Of a DNA stretch of 64,000 bases, positions 33,478 through 42,620 are shown piece after piece (position 1 is the stretch's first letter; every line of letters starts with the position of its first letter). A model generated the notes under the pieces. The model worked only from the letters and a program-made list of their open reading frames with translations. It was not told the origin of the DNA and ran no database searches. A program made the position numbers and the translations under genes. The stretch is from an uncultured Oscillospiraceae bacterium (GTDB lineage Bacteria; Bacillota; Clostridia; Oscillospirales; Oscillospiraceae), in NCBI GenBank assembly GCA_934574095.1, contig CAKTMW010000002.1:5734-69733 (forward strand). Direction: 5' to 3'.

Positions 33478-35034
33478 ATGACCATGCTGAAACGCCTGAC
33501 CGCCCTGGCCCTCGCCCTGGCGCTGAGCCTGAGCCTGGCCGCCTGCGGCGGCACGGCCGACGATGACAATACCGCCTCCGGCGGCTCCACGCTGGTATAC
33601 GGCAGCGGCGACTACACCCGCATCAACCCCGCTATGGACGAGCACGGCGAGATCAACGTGCTGCTGTTCGACGGCCTCACCGACCACGACGGCAACGGAC
33701 AGGTCATTCCCCGCCTGGCGGAGCGCTGGGACTACGACCCCGACACCCTGACCTATACCTTCCACCTGGCCCGGAACGTCACCTGGCACGACGGCCAGCC
33801 CTTCACCGCCGACGACGTGAAGTTCACCTATGAGGCCATCATGGACCCGGACAACGGCTCCGAGAACGCCCCCAACTACGAGGACGTGACGGATATCACC
33901 GTCGTCGACGATCACACGGTGTCCTTCACCCTGTCCGCCGTCAACACGGCGTTTCTGGAGTACATGACCATGGCCATCCTGCCCCGGCACCTGCTGGAGG
34001 GGGAGGACATGCAGACCTCCGACTTCTTCCGCGCCCCGGTGGGCACCGGCCCCTACAAGCTGGAGAGCTGGGACGCGGGCCAGTCCATCACACTGGTGAA
34101 GAACCCCGACTACTTCGCAGGAGCGGCCAATATCGACACCATCGTCTTCAAGATCGTCACCGATTCCAACGCCAAGGCCATGCAGCTGCAAACCGGCGAG
34201 CTGGATCTGGCGCAGGTGACGCCCAAGGACGCCGCGTCCTTTGAGGGCAAGGCGGGCTATACCGTCTATGACATGACCACCTCCGACTACCGGGGCATCC
34301 TGTATAACTTCAACAATACCTACTGGCAGCAGAACGCCGACCTGATCCCCGCCATCAGCTGCGCCATCGACCGGCAGGCCATCGTGGACGCGGTGCTGCT
34401 GGGCCGGGGCGAGACGGCGTACAGCCCCTTGCAGCGGAACATCTACAACGACCCCGACGTGGAGCGCTGGGACTATGACCCGGCACGTGCCGAGCAGCTG
34501 CTGACCGAGGCGGGCTGCACCAAGGACAGCGAGGGCTTCTGGCAGCGCAGCGGCCAGCGCATCGGCTTTACCATCAACGCCTCGCCGGACGACCAGGTGC
34601 GTATCGATATGGCCCAGGCCGCCGCCCAGCAGCTGCGCGCCATCGGCCTGGACGTGCAGGCCGCCATCCCCGCCGAGGGCATCGACTGGGGCGGGCAGGA
34701 GTGCTGCATCATCGGCTGGGGCTCCCCCTTTGACGCCGACGACCACACCTATAAAGTGTTCGGCACCGATAAGGGCGCCAACTATTCCGGCTACTCCAAC
34801 GCGCAGGTGGACGAGGCCCTGACCAAGGCCCGCCAGACCGACGACCCGGCGGAGCGGAAGGCGGCCTACGCCGAATTCCAGCAGGCGCTGGCGGCGGCTC
34901 CCGCCTACACCTTCTTCTGCTACATCGACGCCGTCTACGTGGCGGCGGACAATATCCAGGGCATTACCCCCGATACGGTGCTGGGCCACCACGGCGTGGG
35001 CATTTTCTGGAATATCTGCGATTGGACGATGTGA
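33478..35034 (+). CDS. Peptide/nickel-type ABC transporter substrate-binding lipoprotein
   Basis: A 518-residue SBP_bac_5 protein. The lipoprotein signal is MTMLKRLTALALALALSLSL with lipobox LAAC (Cys near 22). The mature part shows the cluster C features YTFHLARNVTWHDGQPFTADDVKFTYE and GTGPYKLESWDAGQSITLVKNPDY. It captures oligopeptides or related ligands outside the membrane for the permease encoded from 35510. Unusually, 475 bases of repeats separate it from the rest of the transporter. ATG at 33484 is an alternative start. Confidence 0.92.
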   Translation: MTMLKRLTALALALALSLSLAACGGTADDDNTASGGSTLVYGSGDYTRINPAMDEHGEINVLLFDGLTDHDGNGQVIPRLAERWDYDPDTLTYTFHLARNVTWHDGQPFTADDVKFTYEAIMDPDNGSENAPNYEDVTDITVVDDHTVSFTLSAVNTAFLEYMTMAILPRHLLEGEDMQTSDFFRAPVGTGPYKLESWDAGQSITLVKNPDYFAGAANIDTIVFKIVTDSNAKAMQLQTGELDLAQVTPKDAASFEGKAGYTVYDMTTSDYRGILYNFNNTYWQQNADLIPAISCAIDRQAIVDAVLLGRGETAYSPLQRNIYNDPDVERWDYDPARAEQLLTEAGCTKDSEGFWQRSGQRIGFTINASPDDQVRIDMAQAAAQQLRAIGLDVQAAIPAEGIDWGGQECCIIGWGSPFDADDHTYKVFGTDKGANYSGYSNAQVDEALTKARQTDDPAERKAAYAEFQQALAAAPAYTFFCYIDAVYVAADNIQGITPDTVLGHHGVGIFWNICDWTM

Positions 35035-35120
35035 TCCCCCCAGCGGCGTCCTCCCAGCCCCCTCACACGAGGGGGCTATCGCCGTGTTATGGCGGGGAAG
35101 GCGGATGCCTCTCGATAGTG

Positions 35121-35258
35121 CGTAGGGGCGGGGTTCTACCCCGCCCGTGGATCAACGAAAATACCGCCGTAAGCCGGACGGGAGGGGCAGAGCCTCTCCC
35201 CTACGAAGTTCTATCGGCGGTCGGTGCGTAGGGCGGCCTGACCACAGGCCGCCGCGTA
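35121..35258. repeat. Two family B palindromes
   Basis: The first spans 35121-35205 (CGTAGGGGCGGGGTTCTACC to CTCTCCCCTACG). The second, 35226-35258, is a short hairpin built on GCGGCCTG with CAGGCCGC. They lie in the gap between the substrate-binding protein and the ABC ATPase genes. Confidence 0.7.
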
Positions 35259-35269
35259 CAGCGATTGAT

Positions 35270-35491
35270 TTTCTACCGTCGAAAATGTGAGCGGCAGCGG
35301 CGCTGGAGCAGAGACGATCCTTTTACGAAGCGAAAAAGGAAAACCCCTGTGATCGTGCGGTAGGCATTGACAATTACGTACACATTATAGCACGCCCGGA
35401 AGTGAAGGAACCGGAGGTTCCTTCCGGTGTTTTTGCCTACTTTTGTCACTGTTGACAAAAGTAGGTCGTCCCCGAGGGGACGAAACTCCCC
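35270..35491. repeat. Right part of a family E element
   Basis: Closely matches the right half of the complete element at 41065-41510: GCAGCGGCGCTGGAGCAGAG, the run AAGGAACCGGAGGTTCCTTC, and the terminal hairpin CCTACTTTTGTCACTG with its complement, ending ACGAAACTCCCC. It ends 18 bases before the ABC ATPase start. Confidence 0.75.
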
Positions 35492-35509
35492 AAAAGGCTG
35501 GTGAACACC

Positions 35510-36523
35510 ATGCAAAACGAATTATTGAATATCGACCACCTCTCCGTGTGTCTGGACACCCCCTCCGGCACCGTGCAGGCGGTGCGGGACGTGAGCCTGA
35601 CCCTCCGGGAGGGCGAGGTGCTGGCCCTGGTGGGCGAGTCCGGCTGCGGCAAGAGTATGCTGTGCCGCTCCATCATGAAGCTGCTGCCCAAAAACGCCCG
35701 CATCACCTCCGGCAGCATCACCGTCAACGGCGCGGACATCACTGCCTACCGGGAGCGGGATATGCGCCGCCTGCGGGGCCGGGTGTTCTCCATGATCTTC
35801 CAGGACCCTCTGACGGCCCTGGACCCCGCCATGCCGGTGGGCAGCCAGATCGCCGAATCGGTCCGGGCCCACATGGGCCGGATGCCCCGCGCCGCCGTGG
35901 CGGCGCGGGTGACGGAGCTGCTGGACCTGGTGGGGGTGGACCCCCAGCGGCGGGACCAGTACCCCCATCAGCTCTCCGGCGGCCAGCGCCAGCGGTGCCT
36001 GATGGCCATGGCCCTGGCGGGGGAGCCGAAAATCCTGCTGGCGGACGAGCCCACCACGGCGCTGGACGTGACGGTCCAGGCCCAGATACTGGACCTGCTG
36101 CGGGATATCCAGCGGCGGCTCCACACCTCCACCGTTCTGGTGTCCCACGACCTTGGCGTGGTGGCGCGGGCGGCGGACCGGGTGGCCATCATGTACGCCG
36201 GACGCATCGTGGAGACCGGCACGGCGGAGGAGGTCTACTACGACCCCCGCCACCCCTATACCCAGGGGCTGCTGCGCTCCCTTCCGGCGCTGGCCAAGCG
36301 CCACGGGGCGCTGCACACCATCCCCGGTATGCCCCCCACCCTCATCGACCCGCCAGAGGGGGACGCCTTCGCCTGCCGCAATCCCCAGGCGCTGGCCATC
36401 GACTATCAGCGCCAGCCCCCCATGTTCCGTATCAGCGACACCCACTACGCCGCCACCTGGCTGCTGGACCCCAGAGCGCCCCAGCTGCCGCCCCTGCCGG
36501 AAGGAGACGAACACTATGTCTGA
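35510..36523 (+). CDS. Oligopeptide ABC transporter ATP-binding protein (DppD/OppD type)
   Basis: A 337-residue ABC ATPase: Walker A GESGCGKS near residue 40, Q-loop FQDPLTALDP, signature LSGGQRQRC, Walker B ILLADEPTTALD, H-loop SHDLG, and the OppD-type C-terminal extension with three spaced cysteines. ATG at 35510 (MQNELLN) is preferred with GGTG 7 bases upstream; a GTG at 35501 has poorer spacing. No promoter is obvious between the family E repeat and this gene, so it probably depends on read-through or on the repeat. Confidence 0.93.
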   Translation: MQNELLNIDHLSVCLDTPSGTVQAVRDVSLTLREGEVLALVGESGCGKSMLCRSIMKLLPKNARITSGSITVNGADITAYRERDMRRLRGRVFSMIFQDPLTALDPAMPVGSQIAESVRAHMGRMPRAAVAARVTELLDLVGVDPQRRDQYPHQLSGGQRQRCLMAMALAGEPKILLADEPTTALDVTVQAQILDLLRDIQRRLHTSTVLVSHDLGVVARAADRVAIMYAGRIVETGTAEEVYYDPRHPYTQGLLRSLPALAKRHGALHTIPGMPPTLIDPPEGDAFACRNPQALAIDYQRQPPMFRISDTHYAATWLLDPRAPQLPPLPEGDEHYV

Positions 36524-37418
36524 TATCCTGCTGGACGTCCAGCATCTGACCCACTGCTTCCCCCTGCCGTGCCGCCAGACCCTGCGGGCGGTGGACGACG
36601 TGTCCTTCCAGCTGCGCCGGGGCGAAATTCTCGGCCTGGTGGGCGAGAGCGGCTGCGGCAAATCCACCGTGGCCCGCTGCGTCATGAACGTGTACCGCCC
36701 CACGGCGGGGCACATCTATTACGACGGCATCGACACCTGCGACGCCGCCCAGTACCGCGCCAACCGCCGCCGGTTGGAGGCGGAGCGCCAGATCATCTTC
36801 CAGGACTCCACCTCCAGTCTCGACCCCCGGATGACGGCGGCGGAGATCATCGCCGAGCCTATGGCCATCCACCGCGTGAAGCCCCCGCGGGGCAGCCTGC
36901 GGGCGGAGGCCGCCTTCCAGCTGTACTACGTGGGTATGGAGGAGAGCTATCTGGACAAGTACCCGCCGGAGCTGTCCGGCGGCCAGCGCCAGCGGGTGGC
37001 CATCGCCCGCGCTCTCAGTATGGAGCCCAGGCTGCTGGTGGCCGACGAGCCGGTGGCGGCGCTGGATGTGTCCATCCAGGCCCAGATCATCAACCTGTTC
37101 TCCCACCTGCGGCAGGAGCACGGGTTCTCCATCCTGTTCATCGCCCACGACCTGTCCATGGTGGAGTACCTGTGCGACCGGGTGGGGGTCATGTACCGGG
37201 GCAAGCTGGTGGAGATCGGCCCCACCGCGTCGGTGTTCGCCCGTCCCCGGTACGGCTATACCCAGGCGCTGCTGTCGGCTATCCCGCTGCCCGACCCTAT
37301 TCGGGAGCGCCAGCGCCAACGGCTGGATTTCGACGCCCTGACCTTCCGCCGTGACGGTGTGATGCGGGAGGTCGAGCCGGAGCATTTCGTCCTGACGGGA
37401 GAGGAGGACGGCCAATGA
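36516..37418 (+). CDS. Oligopeptide ABC transporter ATP-binding protein (DppF/OppF type)
   Basis: A 300-residue partner ATPase: Walker A GESGCGKST near residue 46, FQDSTSSLDPRMTA Q-loop, LSGGQRQRV signature, LLVADEPVAALD Walker B and AHDLS H-loop. It overlaps the preceding gene by 8 bases, behind AAGGAG. The two ATPases form the heterodimeric motor of the peptide importer. Confidence 0.94.
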   Translation: MSDILLDVQHLTHCFPLPCRQTLRAVDDVSFQLRRGEILGLVGESGCGKSTVARCVMNVYRPTAGHIYYDGIDTCDAAQYRANRRRLEAERQIIFQDSTSSLDPRMTAAEIIAEPMAIHRVKPPRGSLRAEAAFQLYYVGMEESYLDKYPPELSGGQRQRVAIARALSMEPRLLVADEPVAALDVSIQAQIINLFSHLRQEHGFSILFIAHDLSMVEYLCDRVGVMYRGKLVEIGPTASVFARPRYGYTQALLSAIPLPDPIRERQRQRLDFDALTFRRDGVMREVEPEHFVLTGEEDGQ

Positions 37419-38407
37419 GAGAGAACATCCCTCTGCTGATCGCAAAAAAAGTCCTGATCTTCCTTGTCAGCGTGTGGCTGCTGTCGCTGGCGGTGTTCTG
37501 TATGGCCCGTCTCGCCCCCAGCGACCCCCTGACCGCCTACTACGGCGAGCGGGTGGAGAAAATGACCGTGGCGGAAAAGGAAGAGGCCCGGACAAAGCTG
37601 GGACTGGACGCGCCGCTGCTGGAGCAGTACGGCGTGTGGCTGAAAAACGCCCTCCACGGCGATTTCGGTATCTCCTATAAGTACAAGCAGCCGGTGATGA
37701 CCGTCATCGCCCAGCGGCTGGGCAATACGCTGCTGCTGGGTGGGCTGGGTTTCGTGCTGACCTTCGCGGGGGCGCTGGGGCTGGGGCTCCTGTGCGCCTG
37801 GTACGAGGACCGCTGGCCCGATAAGCTCCTGTGCCGGGTGGGCACGGTCCTCAGCTGCATCCCGGAGTTCTGGCTTTCCATGGTGCTGATTCTGATCTTC
37901 TGCGTCACCCTGGGCTGGCTGCCCAGCAGCGGCGCTTATGCCATCGGCCGCGCCCATGACGTGGGTGACCGCATCGCCCATCTCATCCTGCCCATGGCGG
38001 TGGTGCTGCTGGGCCACCTGTGGTACTACGCCTACATGGTGCGGGGCCGCCTTCTGGAGGAGGTCCGGGCCGACTACGTGCTGATGGGCCGGGCCACGGG
38101 CCTGAGCCGCCGCCGCCTGCTGCTGCGGCACTGTCTGCCCAACAGCCTGCCCGCCTATTTCAGTCTGATGGCCATCTCCGTGCCCCACGTGCTGGGGGGG
38201 ACCTACATCGTAGAGACGGTGTTCAGCTATCCCGGTCTGGGGGCCCTGTCCTTCGAGAGCGCCCGCTATGCCGACTATAATCTGCTGATGGTGCTGTGCA
38301 TCCTCACCGGCGCGGTGGTGATCCTGTGCGGCATGGTCGCCCAGACCATCAACCAGCGCATCGACCCCCGCCAGCGGGCTTCTCAGGGGGAGGTGACGGC
38401 CCTGTGA
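37415..38407 (+). CDS. Oligopeptide ABC transporter permease (DppB type)
   Basis: A 330-residue inner-membrane permease with six segments. The N-terminal SLAVFCMARLAPSDPLTAYYG matches the DppB/OppB start, and the coupling EAA loop is EVRADYVLMGRATGLSRRRLLLRHCLPNSL. It overlaps the dppF-type gene by 4 bases (ATGA) and the next permease by 4 (GTGA). Confidence 0.95.
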   Translation: MRENIPLLIAKKVLIFLVSVWLLSLAVFCMARLAPSDPLTAYYGERVEKMTVAEKEEARTKLGLDAPLLEQYGVWLKNALHGDFGISYKYKQPVMTVIAQRLGNTLLLGGLGFVLTFAGALGLGLLCAWYEDRWPDKLLCRVGTVLSCIPEFWLSMVLILIFCVTLGWLPSSGAYAIGRAHDVGDRIAHLILPMAVVLLGHLWYYAYMVRGRLLEEVRADYVLMGRATGLSRRRLLLRHCLPNSLPAYFSLMAISVPHVLGGTYIVETVFSYPGLGALSFESARYADYNLLMVLCILTGAVVILCGMVAQTINQRIDPRQRASQGEVTAL

Positions 38408-39291
38408 CGGACAAGGAACTGTTCTCCGTGGTGGGCATCCTGCCGGAAAAGGCCGCCCACGTTCCGCCCCCGCCCCCCCGGCGGAAGCTGCCGCTGCTGC
38501 CGCTGGCCGTGCTGGCCCTTATCGTGCTGGGCTGCCTGTGCGCGCCGCTGCTGACGGGGAAGGACCCCGCCTATATGGACCTGGCCCACTGTGCCGCCGC
38601 CCCCTCGTCCCAGTTCTGGTTCGGCACCGACACCATGGGCCGGGACATCTTCGCCTGCATCTGGTACGGCGGCCGGGTGTCGCTGGCGGTAGGCTTTCTG
38701 GCCGCCGCCGTGTCCACGGTCATCGCCGTGGTGTACGGCGCTGTCAGCGGCATGGCCGCGCCGTGGCTGGACGGCGTCATGATGCGCCTGACGGAGCTGC
38801 TGGGCAGCGTACCGTCGCTGCTGCTGGTGCTGTTTTTACAGGCCATTCTGGGCACGGCCAACGTGCTGAGCCTGGCGCTGGTCATCGGCGTCACCGGCTG
38901 GTGCGCCATGGCCAAGGTGGTGCGCACCCAGGTGCGCCAGCTGCGGCACAGCGGCTACGTCATCGCCTGCCGCTGCATGGGCGGCAGCTTCCAGCGGGTG
39001 CTGTGGCGGCATCTGGTCCCCAACTTCCTGTCGGCCATCCTCTTCATGGTGGTCATGAGCGTATCCACCGCCATCGCGACGGAGTCCACCCTCAGCTTTC
39101 TGGGTATGGGCCTGCCCCTGGACATCATCTCCTGGGGCAGTATGCTGACCCTGTCCCAGCAGGCGCTGAACCGGGGGGCCTGGTGGATCATCGTCATCCC
39201 CGGCGCGTTTCTGGTGGCCGTTCTGGCCAGCGTCACCGCCGTCGGCGGCTGGCTGCGCCGTGCCTTTGACAGAAGACAGAGCAATTTGTAA
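38404..39291 (+). CDS. Oligopeptide ABC transporter permease (DppC type)
   Basis: A 295-residue permease beginning at a GTG that overlaps the dppB-type stop, with GGGGGAGG 10 bases upstream. A proline-rich cytoplasmic N-terminus is followed by six segments, the DppC hallmark FGTDTMGRDIFACIWYGGR, and the EAA loop YVIACRCMGGSFQRVLWRHLVPN. It completes the D-F-B-C gene order. Confidence 0.94.
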   Translation: MTDKELFSVVGILPEKAAHVPPPPPRRKLPLLPLAVLALIVLGCLCAPLLTGKDPAYMDLAHCAAAPSSQFWFGTDTMGRDIFACIWYGGRVSLAVGFLAAAVSTVIAVVYGAVSGMAAPWLDGVMMRLTELLGSVPSLLLVLFLQAILGTANVLSLALVIGVTGWCAMAKVVRTQVRQLRHSGYVIACRCMGGSFQRVLWRHLVPNFLSAILFMVVMSVSTAIATESTLSFLGMGLPLDIISWGSMLTLSQQALNRGAWWIIVIPGAFLVAVLASVTAVGGWLRRAFDRRQSNL

Positions 39292-39340
39292 CGCTTCGCT
39301 TGTCAAAAAGGGCTATGCCCTTGCAGCTTTTTCAATAGAC

Positions 39341-39384
39341 GCAAGCTGGGCGGCCTTGCATGGCCGCCCGGCTTGCGCTATAAT
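39341..39384 (+). promoter_or_regulatory. Inverted repeat over the promoter of the GH13 gene
   Basis: A 15-base inverted repeat with one mismatch, GCAAGCTGGGCGGCC / GGCCGCCCGGCTTGC (39341-39376), spans a TTGCAT (39356-39361). A perfect TATAAT follows 17 bases later (39379-39384). It could be an operator for a repressor or a 3' hairpin of the upstream transporter operon. Confidence 0.5.
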
Positions 39385-39414
39385 AGAGGAAAATACGAAA
39401 AGGGGTGCTGCATT

Positions 39415-41064
39415 ATGGGACGTGACCGTTGGTATAAGGACATGGTGTTCTATCAGATCTGGCCGCGCAGCTTCAAGGACGGCGACGGCGACGGCATGGG
39501 CGACTTGCAAGGCGTATACGAAAAGCTCAACTACATCAAAAGCCTTGGCGTGGACGGCATCTGGTTCTCGCCCCTCTATCCCTCGCCGGGGGCCGACTGC
39601 GGGTACGATATCTCCGATTACCGGGACATCGCCGCCGAGTTCGGCGGCATGGAGTGGTTCAAAAAGGTGCTGGAGGGCGCTCACGCCCGGGGCATGAAGG
39701 TCATCATGGATCTGGTGGTGAACCACACCAGCGACGAGCATGAGTGGTTCCAGAAGTCCCGCCGCCGCATCGCCCCCTACACCGACTACTACATCTGGCG
39801 GAAGGAAAAGCCGGAGGGCGGCCTGCCCAACAACTGGGACAGCGTGTTCGAGGGGAAAGCCTGGCAGTGGGACGACCTGCGCCAGGAGTACTACCTCCAC
39901 CTGTTCGCCGTGAAGCAGCCGGACCTGAACATGGATAACCCCCTGGTGCGGCAGGAGGTGAAGGACATCCTCCGCTTCTGGCTGGACCTGGGGGTGGACG
40001 GCTTCCGGGAGGACGTGATCACCTTCATCTCCAAGAAGGACGGCCTGCCCGACGACCGGCTCATGCCCGCGGCGCGGGGCATCCGCCACTATAACCACGG
40101 CCCCCATGTCCACGAGTATCTGGAGGAGTTCAAGCACGACGTGCTGGACCACTACGACTGCGTGACGCTGGCGGAGGCCCCCATGGTCAACCCCCGACAG
40201 GCACTGAAATACATCGACGAAAAGCGGGGCCAGATGGACATGATGATCCAGTTCCAGTCCATGTGCGCCGACTGTCTCTATACCGACTACGCCCACACCG
40301 CCTTCTCCCTGCGGCGGTTAAAGCGCGTCTGGGATCTGTGGCAGCGGAAGCTGCGGGGCAAGGCGTGGAACATGCTGTATCTGGAGAATCATGACCACCC
40401 CCGCGTCATCTCCCGCTACGGCAGCGAGCAATACCGGGTGGAGAGCGGCAAGGCCCTGGCGGCGGCCTACCTCTTCCAGCAGGGGACGCCCTTCGTCTAT
40501 CAGGGGCAGGAGATCGGCATGACCAACTGGCGGCCCGCCCATACGGATATGTATGAGGACGTGCAGAGCCGCAACTTCATGCCCGGCCTGCCGGAGAAGC
40601 TGCGGCTGCGGTGGCTGTGGACCGGCAGCCGTGACAGCGCCCGCACCCCCATGCAGTGGGACGCCGGTCCCAACGCCGGGTTTACCGCCGGCAAGCCATG
40701 GTTCTACGTCAATGACAACTACCGGGAGATCAACGTGGAGGCCCAGGAGCACGATCCCGACTCGCTGCTGAACTTCTACCGCAAGGCCATCGCCCTGCGC
40801 AAGCGCCTGCGTGTGGTGCGGGACGGCAAGTACCGGGACTGCTGCCCCCTGGCGGGGAGTCTCTATATGTACACGCGGGAGATGAAGGGCCAGCGGCTGC
40901 TGGTGGTCTGCTCCTTCACCGCCCGGCCCCTCACCGTCCTGCCCCCCAAGGGCTACGACCTGGCCCAGGGCAAGCTGGTGCTGCAAAGCCACCCCGTGGC
41001 CGACCCGGCCATCCCCTTCCGGACGAGACCCTATGAGACACGGGTGTATTTGTTTGAGGAGTGA
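39415..41064 (+). CDS. GH13 oligo-1,6-glucosidase/alpha-glucosidase
   Basis: A 549-residue cytoplasmic glycoside hydrolase of family 13. It starts MGRDRWYKDMVFYQIWPRSF, with (DGDGDGMGDLQGV) forming the calcium-loop region. The catalytic nucleophile is the Asp of GVDGFREDV (near 200), the acid/base is the Glu of TLAEAP (near 252) and the transition-state Asp is in ENHDHPR (near 325). There is no signal peptide. It probably cleaves isomaltose, sucrose or trehalose-6-phosphate type substrates; the specificity is open. AAAAGGGG precedes the ATG. A family E element begins right at its stop codon. Confidence 0.92.
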   Translation: MGRDRWYKDMVFYQIWPRSFKDGDGDGMGDLQGVYEKLNYIKSLGVDGIWFSPLYPSPGADCGYDISDYRDIAAEFGGMEWFKKVLEGAHARGMKVIMDLVVNHTSDEHEWFQKSRRRIAPYTDYYIWRKEKPEGGLPNNWDSVFEGKAWQWDDLRQEYYLHLFAVKQPDLNMDNPLVRQEVKDILRFWLDLGVDGFREDVITFISKKDGLPDDRLMPAARGIRHYNHGPHVHEYLEEFKHDVLDHYDCVTLAEAPMVNPRQALKYIDEKRGQMDMMIQFQSMCADCLYTDYAHTAFSLRRLKRVWDLWQRKLRGKAWNMLYLENHDHPRVISRYGSEQYRVESGKALAAAYLFQQGTPFVYQGQEIGMTNWRPAHTDMYEDVQSRNFMPGLPEKLRLRWLWTGSRDSARTPMQWDAGPNAGFTAGKPWFYVNDNYREINVEAQEHDPDSLLNFYRKAIALRKRLRVVRDGKYRDCCPLAGSLYMYTREMKGQRLLVVCSFTARPLTVLPPKGYDLAQGKLVLQSHPVADPAIPFRTRPYETRVYLFEE

Positions 41065-41510
41065 GGGGGGAATGTTTCGTGGCTCCGGCCACGAGTTACT
41101 TTTGCCCGCAGCGGCAAAAGTAACCAAAAACGCTGTTTGAAACCGCAGGTTTCAAAACTTCCTGCGCGCTGCTCTCATTACGCATTTGTGACCCATTACC
41201 ACGCGGTCACAGAAAAAACAGTTGATATCGCTGCGTATGACGCATCGCCTGTCCCTCCTGCGCCGCTGCCGCTGACGTTATCAACAGTGTTGTTCGGCGC
41301 AGGCATCAGCGGCAGCGACGCTGGAGCAGAGACGATCCTTTTATCGGCACGAAAAATGGAGTCCCATACAAACGCGTGGTGAGCATTGTCATCCCCGCAC
41401 ACGTTATAGCGCGCCCGGAGGTGAAGGAACCGGAGGTTCCTTCCGGTGCTTTTGCCTACTTTTGTCACTGTTGACAAAAGTAGGTCGCGCCGGAGCGCGA
41501 AACATCCCCC
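41065..41510. repeat. Complete family E element, MITE-like, 446 bp
   Basis: The two ends form imperfect terminal inverted repeats of about 40 bases. The left end is GGGGGGAATGTTTCG plus a GGCTCCGGCC hairpin and GTTACTTTTGCC. The right end, read in reverse, is GGGGGATGTTTCGCG, CTCCGGCG, then CCTACTTTTGTC. Each end folds into two hairpins. It contains no ORF with a ribosome binding site. Partial copies lie at 26798-27010 (left part) and 35270-35491 (right part). Confidence 0.75.
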
Positions 41511-41596
41511 GCGCCGCAGGCGCAAAATCCCCACTCGACGCTCCGTCGGTTGCGCAACCCCCTCCCCTTTGCTACCATGAGACCGGAGGTGATCCC

Positions 41597-42574
41597 ATGG
41601 ATCGAGAAATGTTGGGCAGATTCATCGCCCAGAGACGGAAAGAACTGAACCTGACCCAGCGGGAGCTGGCGGAGGCGCTCCACGTGACGGACAAGGCCGT
41701 CAGCAAATGGGAGCGGGGCGCGGGCTGCCCGGACATCTCGCTGCTGGAGCCCCTGGCCGCGGCGCTGGGCCTCAGCGTGGACCAGCTGCTGACCTATCAG
41801 ACCGCCCCGGCGGAGCCGGAGGCGGCGGAGGAGGAAACGGCAGCTCCGGCGTCCCCCGCCGTGCAGGCGGTGCTGGATATGACGCTGGCGGAGCGCCGCG
41901 CCCGGCGGCGCAGACGCTGGTTCATCACCATGACGGTGACGCTGAGCCTGATCGTGCTGGCGGTGGTGGGCTTATTCCTGTATCACTTGCAATCGCGGGG
42001 AAAGCTGTTTTTCGACCAGCGCAGTATCTCGCCGGACGGCAGCATCACCGTGGAGACATACAGCGATTTTAACGGGCAGGGCATTCATGTCGTGAGCCCG
42101 GATGTGAAATCCCGGCGGGGTGACGGCAGCGGCCACGGCATGGGCATACGCCTAGCGAAGGGCACGAAGGTCAAAGAACTTGTCTGGTCGGAGGACGGTG
42201 CCTATCTGGCCTTCAGCAGGAGCGAAACGGACGAGGCCGATGCACCCGATGAGTTCCAAAGAAGGGCCGACTTAGGCATCTGGCATTTTTACCGTGACGA
42301 GTCCGGCCAGCTTTACGGAGAGAACGTCCATTATACCTTGTGGTCACATCTGGCCCATCTCTGGGAGGAAGGCGACGAACATCTGGTGGCGGCCTTTCCG
42401 GATGTCAAGGTGGTGTATCCCTCCGGCGCCCCCATCTTCGATATAACGCAGGGGATATGGCATGGCAGCATACTGCGGGTGGTATGTGTGTATACCAGCG
42501 CCGACGGCGACTACCAGCGGTATGTATCGGTGGACTATGACCCGGCCACGCGGCAGGTGCTCTCGGCGGAATAA
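41597..42574 (+). CDS. Membrane-anchored XRE-family transcriptional regulator
   Basis: A 325-residue protein with an N-terminal helix-turn-helix (residues 7-62: RRKELNLTQRELAEALHVTD then KAVSKWERGAGCPD). A Glu/Ala-rich linker and the basic stretch RRARRRRRW lead into one membrane helix (about 117-137). A C-terminal domain of about 180 residues (FDQRSISPDGSITVETYSDF) is predicted outside the membrane. This is a one-component sensor layout: extracellular domain outside, DNA-binding domain inside. The ligand and targets are unknown. GGAGGTGA precedes the ATG. Confidence 0.85.
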   Translation: MDREMLGRFIAQRRKELNLTQRELAEALHVTDKAVSKWERGAGCPDISLLEPLAAALGLSVDQLLTYQTAPAEPEAAEEETAAPASPAVQAVLDMTLAERRARRRRRWFITMTVTLSLIVLAVVGLFLYHLQSRGKLFFDQRSISPDGSITVETYSDFNGQGIHVVSPDVKSRRGDGSGHGMGIRLAKGTKVKELVWSEDGAYLAFSRSETDEADAPDEFQRRADLGIWHFYRDESGQLYGENVHYTLWSHLAHLWEEGDEHLVAAFPDVKVVYPSGAPIFDITQGIWHGSILRVVCVYTSADGDYQRYVSVDYDPATRQVLSAE

Positions 42575-42579
42575 GCGAA

Positions 42580-42616
42580 CAAGACCACCCCTTGGCGGGG
42601 TGGTCTTGCTTTTTCG
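42580..42616 (+). terminator. Rho-independent terminator
   Basis: An 11-12 bp stem (AAGACCACCCC and its complement) with a TTGG loop, then GCTTTTT. It sits between the convergent XRE and ribU genes. Confidence 0.8.
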
Positions 42617-42620
42617 TCTT

